DNA of 17,719 nucleotides from Ochromonadaceae sp. CCMP2298 (taxonomy: Eukaryota > Sar > Synurophyceae > Ochromonadales > Ochromonadaceae), in NCBI GenBank assembly GCA_026770595.1, contig MU634001.1:1-17719 (forward strand), read 5' to 3'. The notes beneath the pieces were generated by a model. That model made no database searches, was not told the origin of the DNA, and saw nothing but the letters and a program-made list of their open reading frames with translations. Both the position numbers and the translations under genes were made by a program. The stretch's first letter is position 1, and every line of letters begins with the position of its first letter. Below are positions 1 to 8,750 of the stretch, in pieces.

Positions 1-92
1 GGAGTGGGGAGTGGGGAGTGAGGAGGAGAGTAGGTTTAGTGCCTTGTGCCTAGTCTCTAGTGCCTAGTGTGGGCTACCATAATCGGACGTAC

Positions 93-1531
93 CATGGATG
101 CCAGTGCTGCGGCGAACAGTTCCCATGAAATGTGCGGCTTTTCTAGGGACAGCAGCGTGAGTGCTTTCAACGCAACCTTGGTGAAAAAGCTAAAATTCGA
201 TACAGGGACAATGGAGAGAGGGAGTGGGGAGGGGTTTAGATGCTTGCTGGGGGTGTGGGGGCGCGGTGTGCTGTCTGTGGTGTATGGAGTATGGTGTGCA
301 GTATATAGTGCGGTGTGCGGTAGGCGCGTACTCACTCTATGCCCCTGCCCCACTCTCGGTGAATCTGCATCAAGGGGAGGATTCGACCCGCCTCGAAATT
401 CGCCTCGCTGATGGCATCCTCCTCCTGGTCGCTACCGCCGCCCTCTGCCTCTGCCTCCGCCTCTGTTTCTGTCTCCATCTCTGTTTCTGCCTTTGCCTCT
501 GCCTCTGCCTCTGCCCCCGAATCTGCTCCTGGCTCTGCTTTTGCCTCTGCCTCTATGACGCTGCGAGAATACGTACCGAACAGCGAGTGCACCTGTGCGT
601 TGAACTGCACCGCAAACGCGCGAGACACCCCTCGCCCAGGCCCCCCCACGCCCCCCCCCCCCTCCCTCGCTCCGTCCTCAGTCTCAGGAAGGGCGAACAT
701 CTTGCTGAGCGACTCGCAGATATCCAGACCACTGGCGCAGGGCAGAAAGACGTACTGGGCGTTTAGGCGGGAGATTACCCGCTTCTCCAGCCTTGTGTTC
801 ACATCTGCATGGTCCGTTACGCCCACGATCTGGAGTGCGGGGGTGCGGGGGTTGGGGGTGCGGGAGTAGGAAGTGAGGGGGATGCGGGTCGTATCAAGGG
901 GGTGAGGAGGGTGGAAGGTGTACTAATCGACGGGCAACAGGGCCCATAAGAACGCACGAACGATGCCACTACTCACCATGAAGAGCAGCTCCTTCTTGTG
1001 CATCAGGTCCAGCAGCGTGTAGATCAGCGTCTGCCGCTGGCGCTGCGCGAACACGTGGAAGTCCTCCAGCACGATGATGGCGGGCACCCCGTCCTGCCTG
1101 CAGTGCGTGAAGAGGTCCTCGAGGTCCTCCAGGGCCAGGTTCACGTTGGAGTCTTTCTCGTTACGCACCATGAACTGGTTGGCCATGTCCACGAGCGCCT
1201 CGTGGTCCGAGAGCTGCGTAGAGCCAGACACGCGCGCGGTGTAGTTCTTCAGCTTGGAGAAGCGGCCTCCGTTGGAGGAGATGGCCTCGTTTTTGTAGGA
1301 GTCTAGCACGGATCTGATCAGCAGCAAGACCTCGTCCCCGGAGTCGCCGACGATAATCAGGGACGTGCTGAGCTTGTACTTGAAGGCGTGGTCGAACGAC
1401 TTCTTCATCTTCGCGTGCTCCTTTTTGAGGTAGAACAAGCTGCTGGAGCCCGACACGCTCTGGAAGAGATGGGCTTTGCAGGCCTGCAGGTCGCAGATGA
1501 GCTGGTCATCGTATGCCCCAACGGCGTTCAT
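93..1531 (-). CDS. ORC4: Origin recognition complex subunit 4, 5' part (gene runs off the left edge)
   Basis: ORC4 is an AAA+ subunit of the nuclear complex that marks replication origins and loads MCM. I read exons 1531-977, 829-336 and 189-93, joined by introns of 147 and 146 nt with GTGAGT donors; the phases fit (ATG|ATC; GA|C). This gives 382 codons, against about 436 in human ORC4. The C-terminal winged helix should lie beyond a GTACGT donor at 92. The Walker B and following helix (residues 152-171, IIVLEDFHVFAQRQRQTLIY) match ORC4 closely, as do IVGVTDHADVNTRLEKRVIS (186-205, sensor and arginine-finger region) and the helix FFTKVALKALTLLSLEK. The Walker A position (62-69, GDSGDEVL) lacks the GKT residues. 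An acidic AE-rich insertion occupies much of exon 2. The start is the first ATG after an in-frame stop at 1582-1580; an upstream coding exon cannot be excluded. ORC1/CDC6 is less likely. Confidence 0.85.
440..552 (-). repeat. CCTCTG-type hexamer repeat encoding the Glu-Ala insertion in ORC4
   Basis: Imperfect CCTCTG/CTCTGC hexamers on the plus strand encode alternating Glu-Ala and Glu-Thr residues in ORC4 exon 2, downstream of the AAA+ core. The same kind of hexamer occurs in the TPP1-like gene, so this looks like a genome-wide expansion tendency rather than a conserved domain. Confidence 0.85.
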
Positions 1532-2373
1532 GCCTCCTCTGCCGCCCAATCGACTGTCAACTGGGGCTAAGACTGGGGCTCAGAATCTCAGCAGATCTGG
1601 AGTTGCTGGCACTTGCAGGTCGCACTCTGGTGTTAGATGAGCTTAGAAAGTGAGCAGATCCCTCTCCGTGGTCGAACAGTGAACAGGGAAGGATGGAAGA
1701 TTCAAAACTTGTGGCGGACACCACTTGAGTAAGCAGCAGCTTGCAGCATACTGTGTAGTGCCGACGCCATTTCATGTGTACAGAGGAAGTGGGTTTAGAA
1801 GAAGAAGAGAGGGAAAAACAAGTAATGTGACCAAGATTCTAGGGACTTTTACTTTTCAAGGGAACCCTTCCCAAGGGGACAGTTAGATTGTTTTTGCGCT
1901 GTTTGTAGATAATGATGTACTACATGAACAAGGGCTTGTGTAAATTAAAAATCTAAATTGATTATCTATTGATTATCTAGGCCTAATGTATCGTAGAACT
2001 GCAGGCACACTAATATGTGGGATGAATTTCGAGTGCGGGTGCATTGAGTATGATGGGTACGGATTAGGGTCAGGGATATGGTGAGGGTTTATAGGGTTAG
2101 GGATTAGGCTTAACAGGGTTAGGGCTTATAGGGTTAGGGTTTATAGGGTTTATAGGGTTCTTAGGGTTTATAGGGTTGAGCGGATCACATACGAACAGCC
2201 CAGCGCTGGCGCCCTCATGTGGATTCAACGCATTCGGCAGTGCCGCATACAGAGCGCCTCACATAACGAGTTGCAACTTCTGTCCTTACAACCAGAGCGA
2301 AACTTTACAACCCCTTTCATTTAAACCCTTTCGTTGGGATTGTTACTCGGAAAACCCCAAGCCCCGTCCCCAA
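1532..2373. other. Intergenic region between ORC4 start and the TPP1-like gene end
   Basis: About 840 bases without a supported gene. The first part must hold the ORC4 promoter and 5' leader. On the minus strand there are possible acceptors (CTTAG, CCCAG) just upstream of the ORC4 ATG, so an upstream non-coding or coding exon is possible, but I find no convincing donor. An AT-rich patch lies at about 1850-1980, then the telomere-like tract listed separately. The short open frame at 2176-2421 on the plus strand has no recognisable features. I see no tRNA or other structured RNA. Confidence 0.5.
2061..2176 (+). repeat. Interstitial telomere-like repeat tract
   Basis: About 116 bases of degenerate G-rich repeats in which TTAGGG (five copies) alternates with TTATAGGG or TTTATAGGG (five copies), plus variants such as ATTAGGC and TCAGGG. 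All units have the G-rich strand on plus. The pattern is that of a diverged internal telomeric sequence. It may be a relic of a telomere fusion or break repair, or a local microsatellite. The organism's true telomere unit cannot be read from this alone. Confidence 0.7.
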
Positions 2374-5300
2374 CTACAACTGTCTCCATTCCGTTCCACT
2401 GTTTGTCCTGTTTTTTCGTAGGTATGCGACCAACCCGGGAACGTGCAGTCCCCCTTTTTCTCTACGGAGAGCTTCCTGAAATTCGGAGGCCCTCCTTCTG
2501 AAGGGGGCGATCGCTGCGCGGGGGGCGGGGAATCGCGAGAGCAGTTCGGCGTCTGAAAGAAAGGCGAAGGGCAGCGGGGGCAGGCGGGAGGGGGCGAGAC
2601 TTCCCGGCAATTGCATGCAAGGGGCGGGGGCTGGCTCCACAGTCTCCACTTCACCCCCTGCCCCTGTAGGTGCCCCCGCCTGCACCTCTTCCTGGCCCTG
2701 GCTCTTTCTCTGGCTCTGGCCCGGGCCCCGGCGGCCCTTGCGATCCTCTGACTGAGCAGCCTCGGCCTCTGCTCCCACTGAACCCACAGATACCCTCCGC
2801 TTCAGGGACGGAGGCTGGGATGGCGGTGCAGATGGCTCAGGAGCGGTGTGCTTGCTACTCCTTGTGCCGCTATCAGAGGAACCAGTGGCAGGGGCCTGGG
2901 GGTCGGCCCCGCCAGAGGACGCCTCACTGGTGGTACCCTTAGCTACATCCGATTTCGCAGCCTCAGCAGCCTCGACCCCATTCCCCACATTCCCCGCATT
3001 CCCCGCATTCCCCACCCCGTTTGAGCCTTGCTGGGCGCTCTCACGGACTCTGGCGTCCCCCACGCGCCGCCGCACCTGTCTGACGCTCATTTCCTGCACG
3101 TCTCCGTCCAGAAAGTGTATTATGAAGTAGGGGCTGGGGGTGTGGGGGGAGGGGGGGGGTGGGGGGGTTGGTGGGAGTGGTGTGGGTGGTGAGGGGGTGT
3201 GAGGGATATCTGTGGCAGGGTGGAGAGGCAACTGTGGCGCTACAGATGCGTGGTGTGCACACATAGTGTATGGGGTATAGTGATGGTGTATAGAGCAGTG
3301 TGCGTTACCTGCTGTACTCCGCGACGGTGCCCACAAAGTCCCGGGCCTGGCCCCCCACCGTGTACCTTTTGCTGATGACTGTGCCGATATAGCCCTCGTA
3401 GCCAGCTAGTGGGGAAAACATAAGGTGCAAATGTTTAGGTGTGGGACGAGCAAGCGAATGGGCATATATATAAGTTTCTCTTGAACTTACCTGGAGGCTG
3501 GTTGCTTTTCGGGTCCCTGCCCTTGCGAACGACGCTCTTGGGAACGGAGACGAAGGGGGCTTCTGCAGACAAGGACTGGATCTGCGCGTCCTTGTATGCG
3601 TGCGACTTGGCCTGAGCGTGCTCCTGCTTGAGCGCTTTCGCCTCTGCCTCTGTCCCTGCCTCTGCCGCCTCTGCCCCTGCCTCTACCACTGCCTCTGCCC
3701 CTGCCCCTGCCCCTGCCCCTGCCCCTGCCCCTGCCCCTGCCCCTGCCCCCTGTTCCGCCTGTCCCGAGCGCCAATCTGCCTGCGCGGCGGGCGAGAGCAG
3801 AGCCAGCAGCGGGGGCACCACCTTGCCCCTGCGTGTGACCACGTTACTCGCAGTGACTCCATCGTTGATCATGACTAGCGGCGCTGACTGCGACTGCGAC
3901 ATGGACGGAAACTGGGACTGCGACTCGGACTGGGGGGCTGAGGGCAGGGTCGCGGGCGGGGAGGGCAGAGAGGGCAGAGACTCCGCAGGGGCGGAGACTG
4001 GCGCATTCGTGTGGGGGGCTGGGGACAGGGGTGTGCGGGTAGCCGTGGACATCAGCGGGCGGGGGACCTTCGCATGGGCGGCGCCTGGGGAGGAAAGGCG
4101 CGGCGCAGGGGCGGAAGATGCCCCCACACCAGTGTTACTCTCCCCCAGGGGTGCCATGCGTTGGTATAGCTGCAGCGTGGCGGGCACAGGCACGGCCGGC
4201 GATGTATGAAATCGCACCCCATTCCCACCCTCTGCTGAATTCGCCCCCACAGTGTCCCCGCCTGCCGACAGCGTGCCATCGAAGGTCGCATTGGAGCCTG
4301 AAGATGTGAACTGCCCCTCCTCCTCCTCCTCCTCCTCCTCCACGATAGACTGGCTGTGACTGGGCACCTGTGGCGTGGTACCCCCCCCGATCAGACGAGT
4401 GCTCTCGCCGTGGGGGCCAAAGCTCGCATCGTGGGGGCCAGCGCCAGACCCAGACCCAGACCCAGAGCCAGAGCCAGAGTTAGCCATCCCGAACCCGGGA
4501 CCTGAGCTGTCGCCGATATTCTCCCAGCGGATATATGCGTTTGCATAGGGGGCGTGCGAGGCGCTGAACCAGCCCTGCAGCTGCGACCGGTTGTCCTGCG
4601 TGATGTAGGAGCGCGCCCGATCCTGGGACAACGGCTCGTACATCATACCCCCACCATCCCAATCATCCTCACCCCCCTCAAGCCCCGCCCCTCCACCAGG
4701 GCCCAGGTTCACGCCCAGGGCCGAGGAGAAGCCGGATCTGGATCCCGACGCTGAGCCCCTCACGGATCTGGAGGCAGAGGCTGTCGAGAAAGTAGGCACA
4801 GACGGGGCGGGGGCGGACACGGGCGGGTGCGCTGAGGCGCGGGCGTGAGCGGCTAGGGCAGCTTGGGCAGCTTGGGCGGCCAGGGTGGCTAGGGAGGTCT
4901 GTGGGAATATCGGGGACTGCGAGGGCGAGGACGAGTCCGAGGAGGAGCTGTGCATATCGGGGGACTGGGGGAGGTAGGGCTGCGGCTGGGTCTGCGTCTC
5001 AGAGGGGGTCTGGGACGTCCCAGGTGTGGGCTGAGCAAAGGGGGGGCGGGGAGAGAGCTGGCTGGCGGAGACGAGGGAGCCGGAGTGCTCCTGGGTGTGG
5101 GCTGTGATGGCGAGAACTGGGTCGTGGGTGTGCTCTGTGTGGGTGTGCTCTGTGTGGGTGCCTTTGCTACTCCTTGTACCCACACCGCCTTCGTTGCTGC
5201 TCTCAGGCGAGCACTGCGTCTGTGGATAGGCGCCCCTAGTCCCACTCTCCAGCAGGTGTGCGGGCATAGACGGGGTAGGGGGCGCAGAGGGGTACTCTGT

Positions 5301-6654
5301 TTCACCACCACCCGCAGCACCTGCATCCGCACCATCCTGATCGTCGTCAGAGTCCGCCGGGAAGTCCACGTCCTCCCGCACACTGCTCTCAATACTCTCC
5401 TCCCCCCCCGACACCTGCGTCTCCCCATACACCGCCCTCATCCCCGTCCTCGTCTCCATCCCCGCCCTCGGCACGGGCTCTCCTGCTAGTGAATCGTAAT
5501 CATCATCCTCCTGCGCTGTGTCCGCCCATCCCCGCTCCCCTGTCCCCATTACCGCCATTACCCCAAATGCCCGCAGGGCCCCCACCCCTCCCCTTTTCGC
5601 CTCCTCCTCCTCCTCTGCTGTGAGTGCGGCCGCCTTTTCTGCATTCTTTTCCGCCCTACGTGCAGTCTTGCTCTTAGCCTTGGCCTTGGGCTGGGGCAGC
5701 AGCGGGTGGGGTAGCAGCTTGGTGGGGATGGAGAGCCCTATGGCTGCTGAGGGGTCCCCATACTCGTCTTCCAGTAAGCCGGGCAGGCGATCGATGATTT
5801 CGCTGTGTTTGTAGCTGCCCAGCTGGGAGATTATGCGTGCCTGATCGGGGGGCACGTGGGTGTCAGCGCGAGTGAGGGGGTGCTCGGCGGAGTAGTTGAG
5901 GTTGGGCTCAAAGGCGCCCTCTGCAGGGGGGATGGGGATGGGGATGGGGATGTAGGTTGAGGTGGAGGTGAAGCGAGGGGGCAGAGGGTTAGAAACAGGA
6001 GGTGGTCGAGGGACTGACGATTTGGGTGCATGAGATGTGCCTGCGCAATACACACGACGAAGTAACCAAACGCAAACAAACACCACCACAAACAACCACA
6101 AACACCCACCACCACCCACTACCGCACTACTCACCCCAGTCCGGCAGCGCCTGCTGCAGCGGGAACTGCCTTATCATCAGCCGTCTTTTCAGCTCCCAGT
6201 GCCCAATACCGCCCAGTAGCCTCCGCACGCTATTGGCGTTGTTGACCGCCTGCGGGTTACCCATAGTCCTGGAGTCGCCACCGCCCAGCCAGTCGACCTT
6301 GAAGCACTGCAGGGCCAGGGGCAGCACCACCTTGTTGGCCAGCAGGAGGTCGAAGTTCTGGTGCGAGGCGGTCTGTGCGACAGTGCTGAGGCAGTAGTGT
6401 CGCAGTGTCACCTGCGAGTACTTCAGGTCCGAGAGGAGGCGGTCGCCCACCATCTTCTCGAAGCACTCGCGCGTGAGGAAGGCGTGGACGCAGTGGTTGG
6501 CGTCGGAGACGAGCAGGGAGTGCATCTCTGGGCTGCAGCCGACCACCTGCACAGTGCGGGGGGGTCGCGCAGGCGGCTGCATTCCCTCTTCCGGTAATTT
6601 CAAGAGCTCCAGCACGAAGCTCTCGATCCAGGCTTCGCTCAGCGACTTACTCAT
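2374..6654 (-). CDS. Candidate telomere protein: TPP1/ACD-like OB fold at the N-terminus, Tudor-like domain at the C-terminus
   Basis: I read four exons: 6654-6135, 6040-3491, 3405-3309 and 3133-2374. Introns are 94, 85 and 175 nt with GTGAGT, GTAAGT and GTAACG donors. All phases close (G|GC, G|CT, AG|C) and the total is exactly 1309 codons including a TAG stop. Residues 1-125 resemble the TPP1/ACD OB fold: WIESFVLELL near residue 9, then LLVSDANHCVHAFLTRE (47-63), then a strand pair ending DLLLANKVVLPLALQCFKVD (102-121). Human TPP1 has WIRELIL and [20 protein letters not shown] in the same order. TPP1 binds POT1 at telomeres and recruits telomerase. Residues about 175-1020 are low complexity (Ser, Pro, poly-Glu, SG and GA runs). 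Residues about 1024-1085 look like a Tudor domain (DFVGTVAEYSSPYFIIHFLD, then GDVQEM). The gene model is strong; the telomere role is inference from motif similarity. The start is the first ATG (6654). Confidence 0.8.
3134..3308 (-). other. Intron with an almost pure C polypyrimidine tract (G-run cluster on the plus strand)
   Basis: This intron splits the Tudor-like domain. Its donor is GTAACG at 3308 and its acceptor CAG ends at 3134. Before the acceptor the minus strand is nearly all C with a few A and T (about 3138-3182); the plus strand therefore has runs of six to eight G. Translating through the intron gives a spurious proline-rich peptide. The exon phases on both sides (AG|C) support removal. 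Confidence 0.8.
3600..3756 (-). repeat. In-frame hexamer repeat encoding alternating Gly-Ala and Glu-Ala
   Basis: A tract of CCCCTG and CCTCTG hexamers on the plus strand (the pure CCCCTG core is at about 3696-3748) encodes GAGAGA and EAEA on the minus strand inside the TPP1-like gene. The six-base unit keeps every frame open, which explains long open frames on both strands here. Length variation between individuals is expected. Confidence 0.85.
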
Positions 6655-6785
6655 GGCTATTTCCCTAGCGCCTAGACGCTGTCTGCTGCTGCCCGCTACT
6701 GCCTCTTCAATACACCCCCTCCAGCGATCAACTGGGATGACTGCGCTGCCAGGTACCTCAGCCTCTGTCCGAGACGAGTGCGCTT

Positions 6786-6797
6786 CATCGATCGATG
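6786..6797. repeat. 12-bp perfect palindrome
   Basis: CATCGATCGATG reads the same on both strands and lies six bases to the left of the 53-bp palindrome, in the same divergent promoter. It could be a dimeric transcription-factor site or chance. Confidence 0.6.
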
Positions 6798-6803
6798 GGG
6801 CTT

Positions 6804-6856
6804 GCGAACCCACTGCCCCCACAACCTAGCCTAGGTTGTGGGGGCAGTGGGTTCGC
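6804..6856. repeat. Perfect 53-bp palindrome (26-bp arms, 1-bp centre) in a divergent promoter
   Basis: Bases 6804-6829 are the exact reverse complement of 6831-6856, with a single C at 6830 between them. The match stops abruptly outside the arms. The palindrome lies 150 bp upstream of the ATG of the TPP1-like gene and about 313 bp upstream of the PKA regulatory subunit ATG. If transcribed, either strand would form a very stable hairpin. No flanking target-site duplication is obvious. It may be a regulatory cruciform, a very small foldback element or an assembly or cloning artefact. Confidence 0.95.
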
Positions 6857-7169
6857 TGAGGAGGAAGGATTTCGAATAAAGTGACCCTATTCCCAAGGGA
6901 CCGAGTCCCAAAAACCGTTTCGTGGTGAGATCTTTTTGGCACTCTTTATTAGCGTCGTATATCCTTATATATTTGTATATAGCGCCAATTAAATTTACAC
7001 AGTCTTCCTCCCTTCACCCCCTCCCCCCCCTCACATCTCCATTTATCTCAGTGCATACGATGTGGAGGCTCATTCCTTCGTCTTTCGGCAGAATCGGAGT
7101 GCTTCGAGGCGACAAGAGACCAACCGAGTCCCTTGAATACAGACATCAGTCCAGCACAACACAGACAAG

Positions 7170-8387
7170 ATGTCCGACAGTCACGCCGCGGATGTCCAGG
7201 CTGAGCTGCAGCAGTACCTGAATAGCAAGAATATCAATTCGCTTTTTATCTCCATAGTGGAAAATCTGCTGATCGAGAAGCCGGCGAACCCCATCGCCTT
7301 CATGATTGAGTACTTATATAAGCAGTATCCCGACCAGGCGAAGGCGGCTCTAGAGAAGCTAGCTCCCGCCAACCAGTCTGCGGGGCCTGCGGCGAGCAAA
7401 GCAGCGCCCAAGGCAGCAGACCCGGAGGATAGCGAGGAGGAGGACGACGACGACGATGTGGCGGACATCCCTGTCGTTGTTTCATCAGCGAAGGCCAAGG
7501 GGGGGCGGAGAATTTCCGTCTCCGCTGAGTCGATGGACCCTGCGAAGCTGAAGTCGCAGATGGCGCAGTTGACGAACATCCCCAAGAGCCCAGAGGTGAC
7601 AGAGACGCTGCTCAAGGTGGTGGGCAAGTCGCCCCTGCTGCGGACGCTGGACAATGAGCAGAAGGACCTCATCGTGAAGGCCTTCTCTGGCCCGCTGACC
7701 AAGCCCGCGGGCGAGGACGTGATCGTGCAGGGCGACATCGGGGACATCTTCTATCTAGTGGAGGCGGGAGAGGTGGATGTTTATATCAAAAAGGGCGGCG
7801 CGGAGGAGGCCAAGGTGCACACGTACAAGGCCGGGGATGCCTTCGGCGAGCTGGCGATTATGTACAACGCGCCCCGCGCAGCCACCTGCCGCGTGTCGAA
7901 GGAGGCGAAATTGTGGGCCCTCGACCGCGTGTCATTCAAGGTGATCGTGGTGGCTGCGGCGATGCAGAAGCGTGAGACGTACAAGGCCTTCCTGACAGGC
8001 GTGCCTATCCTGGAGTCTCTCAACGAGATGGAGGTGCTGACTCTGGCGGATTCTCTGGCCGAGGAGACCTACCAGGACGGGGCCACCATCTGCACGCAGG
8101 GGGAGGAGGGCAACTACTTCTACATTGTCAAGGACGGCGAGGCCGAGTGCACGCAGGCGGACGCAAGCGGCGCACAGAAGGTGGTGGCCTCTCTCAAGTC
8201 GGGCAACTACTTCGGCGAGATAGCGCTGCTCACGTCCAAACCCCGCCAAGCCACCGTGAAGGCCAAGGGCTTGCTGAAGGTGCTGGCAATCGACAGAGCC
8301 ACCTTCACACGCGTCTTCGGCGACCTGGACGAGCTACTGAAGAGGAACATGCAGGCCTACATGAAGTACACAACTCAGTCGATCTAA
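7170..8387 (+). CDS. PKAR: cAMP-dependent protein kinase regulatory subunit, type II-like
   Basis: This subunit holds the PKA catalytic subunit inactive in the cytoplasm until cAMP binds. It is intronless, 405 residues, the usual family length. Residues about 14-55 form a RIIa dimerisation/docking helix pair (YLNSKNINSLFISIVENLL). A linker with an acidic run leads to the inhibitor site RRISVSAE (113-120); Ser116 is in the autophosphorylatable position of type II subunits (human RII has RRVSVCAE). Two cyclic-nucleotide-binding domains follow. Each has an intact phosphate-binding cassette: FGELAIMYNAPRAAT (225-239, Glu227 and Arg236) and FGEIALLTSKPRQAT (348-362, Glu350 and Arg359). Both sites should therefore bind cAMP. 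The first ATG is in a purine context (CAAGATG), with the divergent promoter upstream. No catalytic subunit is in the window. Confidence 0.97.
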   Translation: MSDSHAADVQAELQQYLNSKNINSLFISIVENLLIEKPANPIAFMIEYLYKQYPDQAKAALEKLAPANQSAGPAASKAAPKAADPEDSEEEDDDDDVADIPVVVSSAKAKGGRRISVSAESMDPAKLKSQMAQLTNIPKSPEVTETLLKVVGKSPLLRTLDNEQKDLIVKAFSGPLTKPAGEDVIVQGDIGDIFYLVEAGEVDVYIKKGGAEEAKVHTYKAGDAFGELAIMYNAPRAATCRVSKEAKLWALDRVSFKVIVVAAAMQKRETYKAFLTGVPILESLNEMEVLTLADSLAEETYQDGATICTQGEEGNYFYIVKDGEAECTQADASGAQKVVASLKSGNYFGEIALLTSKPRQATVKAKGLLKVLAIDRATFTRVFGDLDELLKRNMQAYMKYTTQSI

Positions 8388-8750
8388 GCGTTCCGCTGGA
8401 ACCCGAAGCCAAAACCCATTGTTTTTAAATGGCCACTGGGTGTTTTTTCAGCAAGAGTGTAATGTGAGTTCCCCGAGGAGGAGGAAGTCGCTGTGTATTC
8501 AGAAACAGAATAAAATCGAAATTGCTTTTCTTGCAAAACTTTTTATGCACTCTTAATGCAGTCGCTCCTGATGAGCTGATTCTAAAACTCTCTAGCCTAG
8601 CTGCTGGCAGTAATGCATAGTTAGGCACGGGCTAGCTTGACCTATTGACGCCAAGCCCTCCCTCTGTCTGTGCCACCCCTGCATCCCCGCTCTCCATTCT
8701 CTGGCTGCCATCGATGGCACGCTTGCTCCCGCCAGCAGCTTCGCTATTCG
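8388..8750. other. Convergent 3' intergenic region
   Basis: The region carries the 3' untranslated parts of the PKA subunit gene (plus) and SEC11 (minus). An AATAAA at 8509-8514, about 122 bases past the PKA stop, is a plausible polyadenylation signal for that gene. I see no clear AATAAA on the minus strand for SEC11, no structured RNA and no coding sequence. Confidence 0.55.
8509..8514 (+). terminator. Candidate polyadenylation signal of the PKA regulatory subunit gene
   Basis: A canonical AATAAA hexamer stands about 122 bases after the stop codon, followed by T-rich sequence. Cleavage site not visible from the sequence alone. Confidence 0.5.

Larger units (their letters stand above)
6655..7169. 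promoter_or_regulatory. Divergent promoter region between the TPP1-like gene and the PKA regulatory subunit
   Basis: These 515 bases separate two start codons facing away from each other. They hold the 12-bp and 53-bp palindromes and an AT-rich TATA-like stretch at about 6958-6981. That stretch is about 190 bp upstream of the PKA subunit ATG and is the best core-promoter candidate for it. A pyrimidine-rich stretch follows (about 7005-7050). An AATAAA at about 6875 is probably chance. No coding sequence is supported here. Confidence 0.6.

Noticed and set aside
57-92. ORC4 ending at the in-frame TAG at 57-59
   Set aside because: It would remove the C-terminal winged helix, and a GTACGT donor follows the ATG at 95-93, so continuation past the window edge is more likely. 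Not fully excluded.
1557-1775. Minus-strand open frame with an ATG just upstream of ORC4, as a first exon
   Set aside because: No good donor is visible to join it to the ORC4 exon and its peptide is not like any ORC4 N-terminus; kept only as possible leader.
2176-2421. 81-codon plus-strand open frame after the telomere-like tract
   Set aside because: It has no ATG context, motif or codon bias that stands out, and it overlaps the end of the minus-strand gene.
3134-3336. Proline-rich N-terminus for a separate short gene at 2374-3336
   Set aside because: It is intron sequence read through; the CAG acceptor at 3134 and the GTAACG donor at 3308 join the Tudor-like exons in phase.
3600-5489. Several long plus-strand open frames opposite the TPP1-like gene
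   Set aside because: Hexamer repeats and GC-rich codons keep the antisense frames open. The peptides are Ala/Pro/Cys/Arg-rich without motifs, while the minus strand gives phase-consistent exons.
6041-6134. Hydrophobic N-terminal extension resembling a signal anchor upstream of the large low-complexity exon
   Set aside because: It begins at a GTG that is the GTGAGT donor and is translation of the 94-nt intron. The flanking exons join in phase without it.
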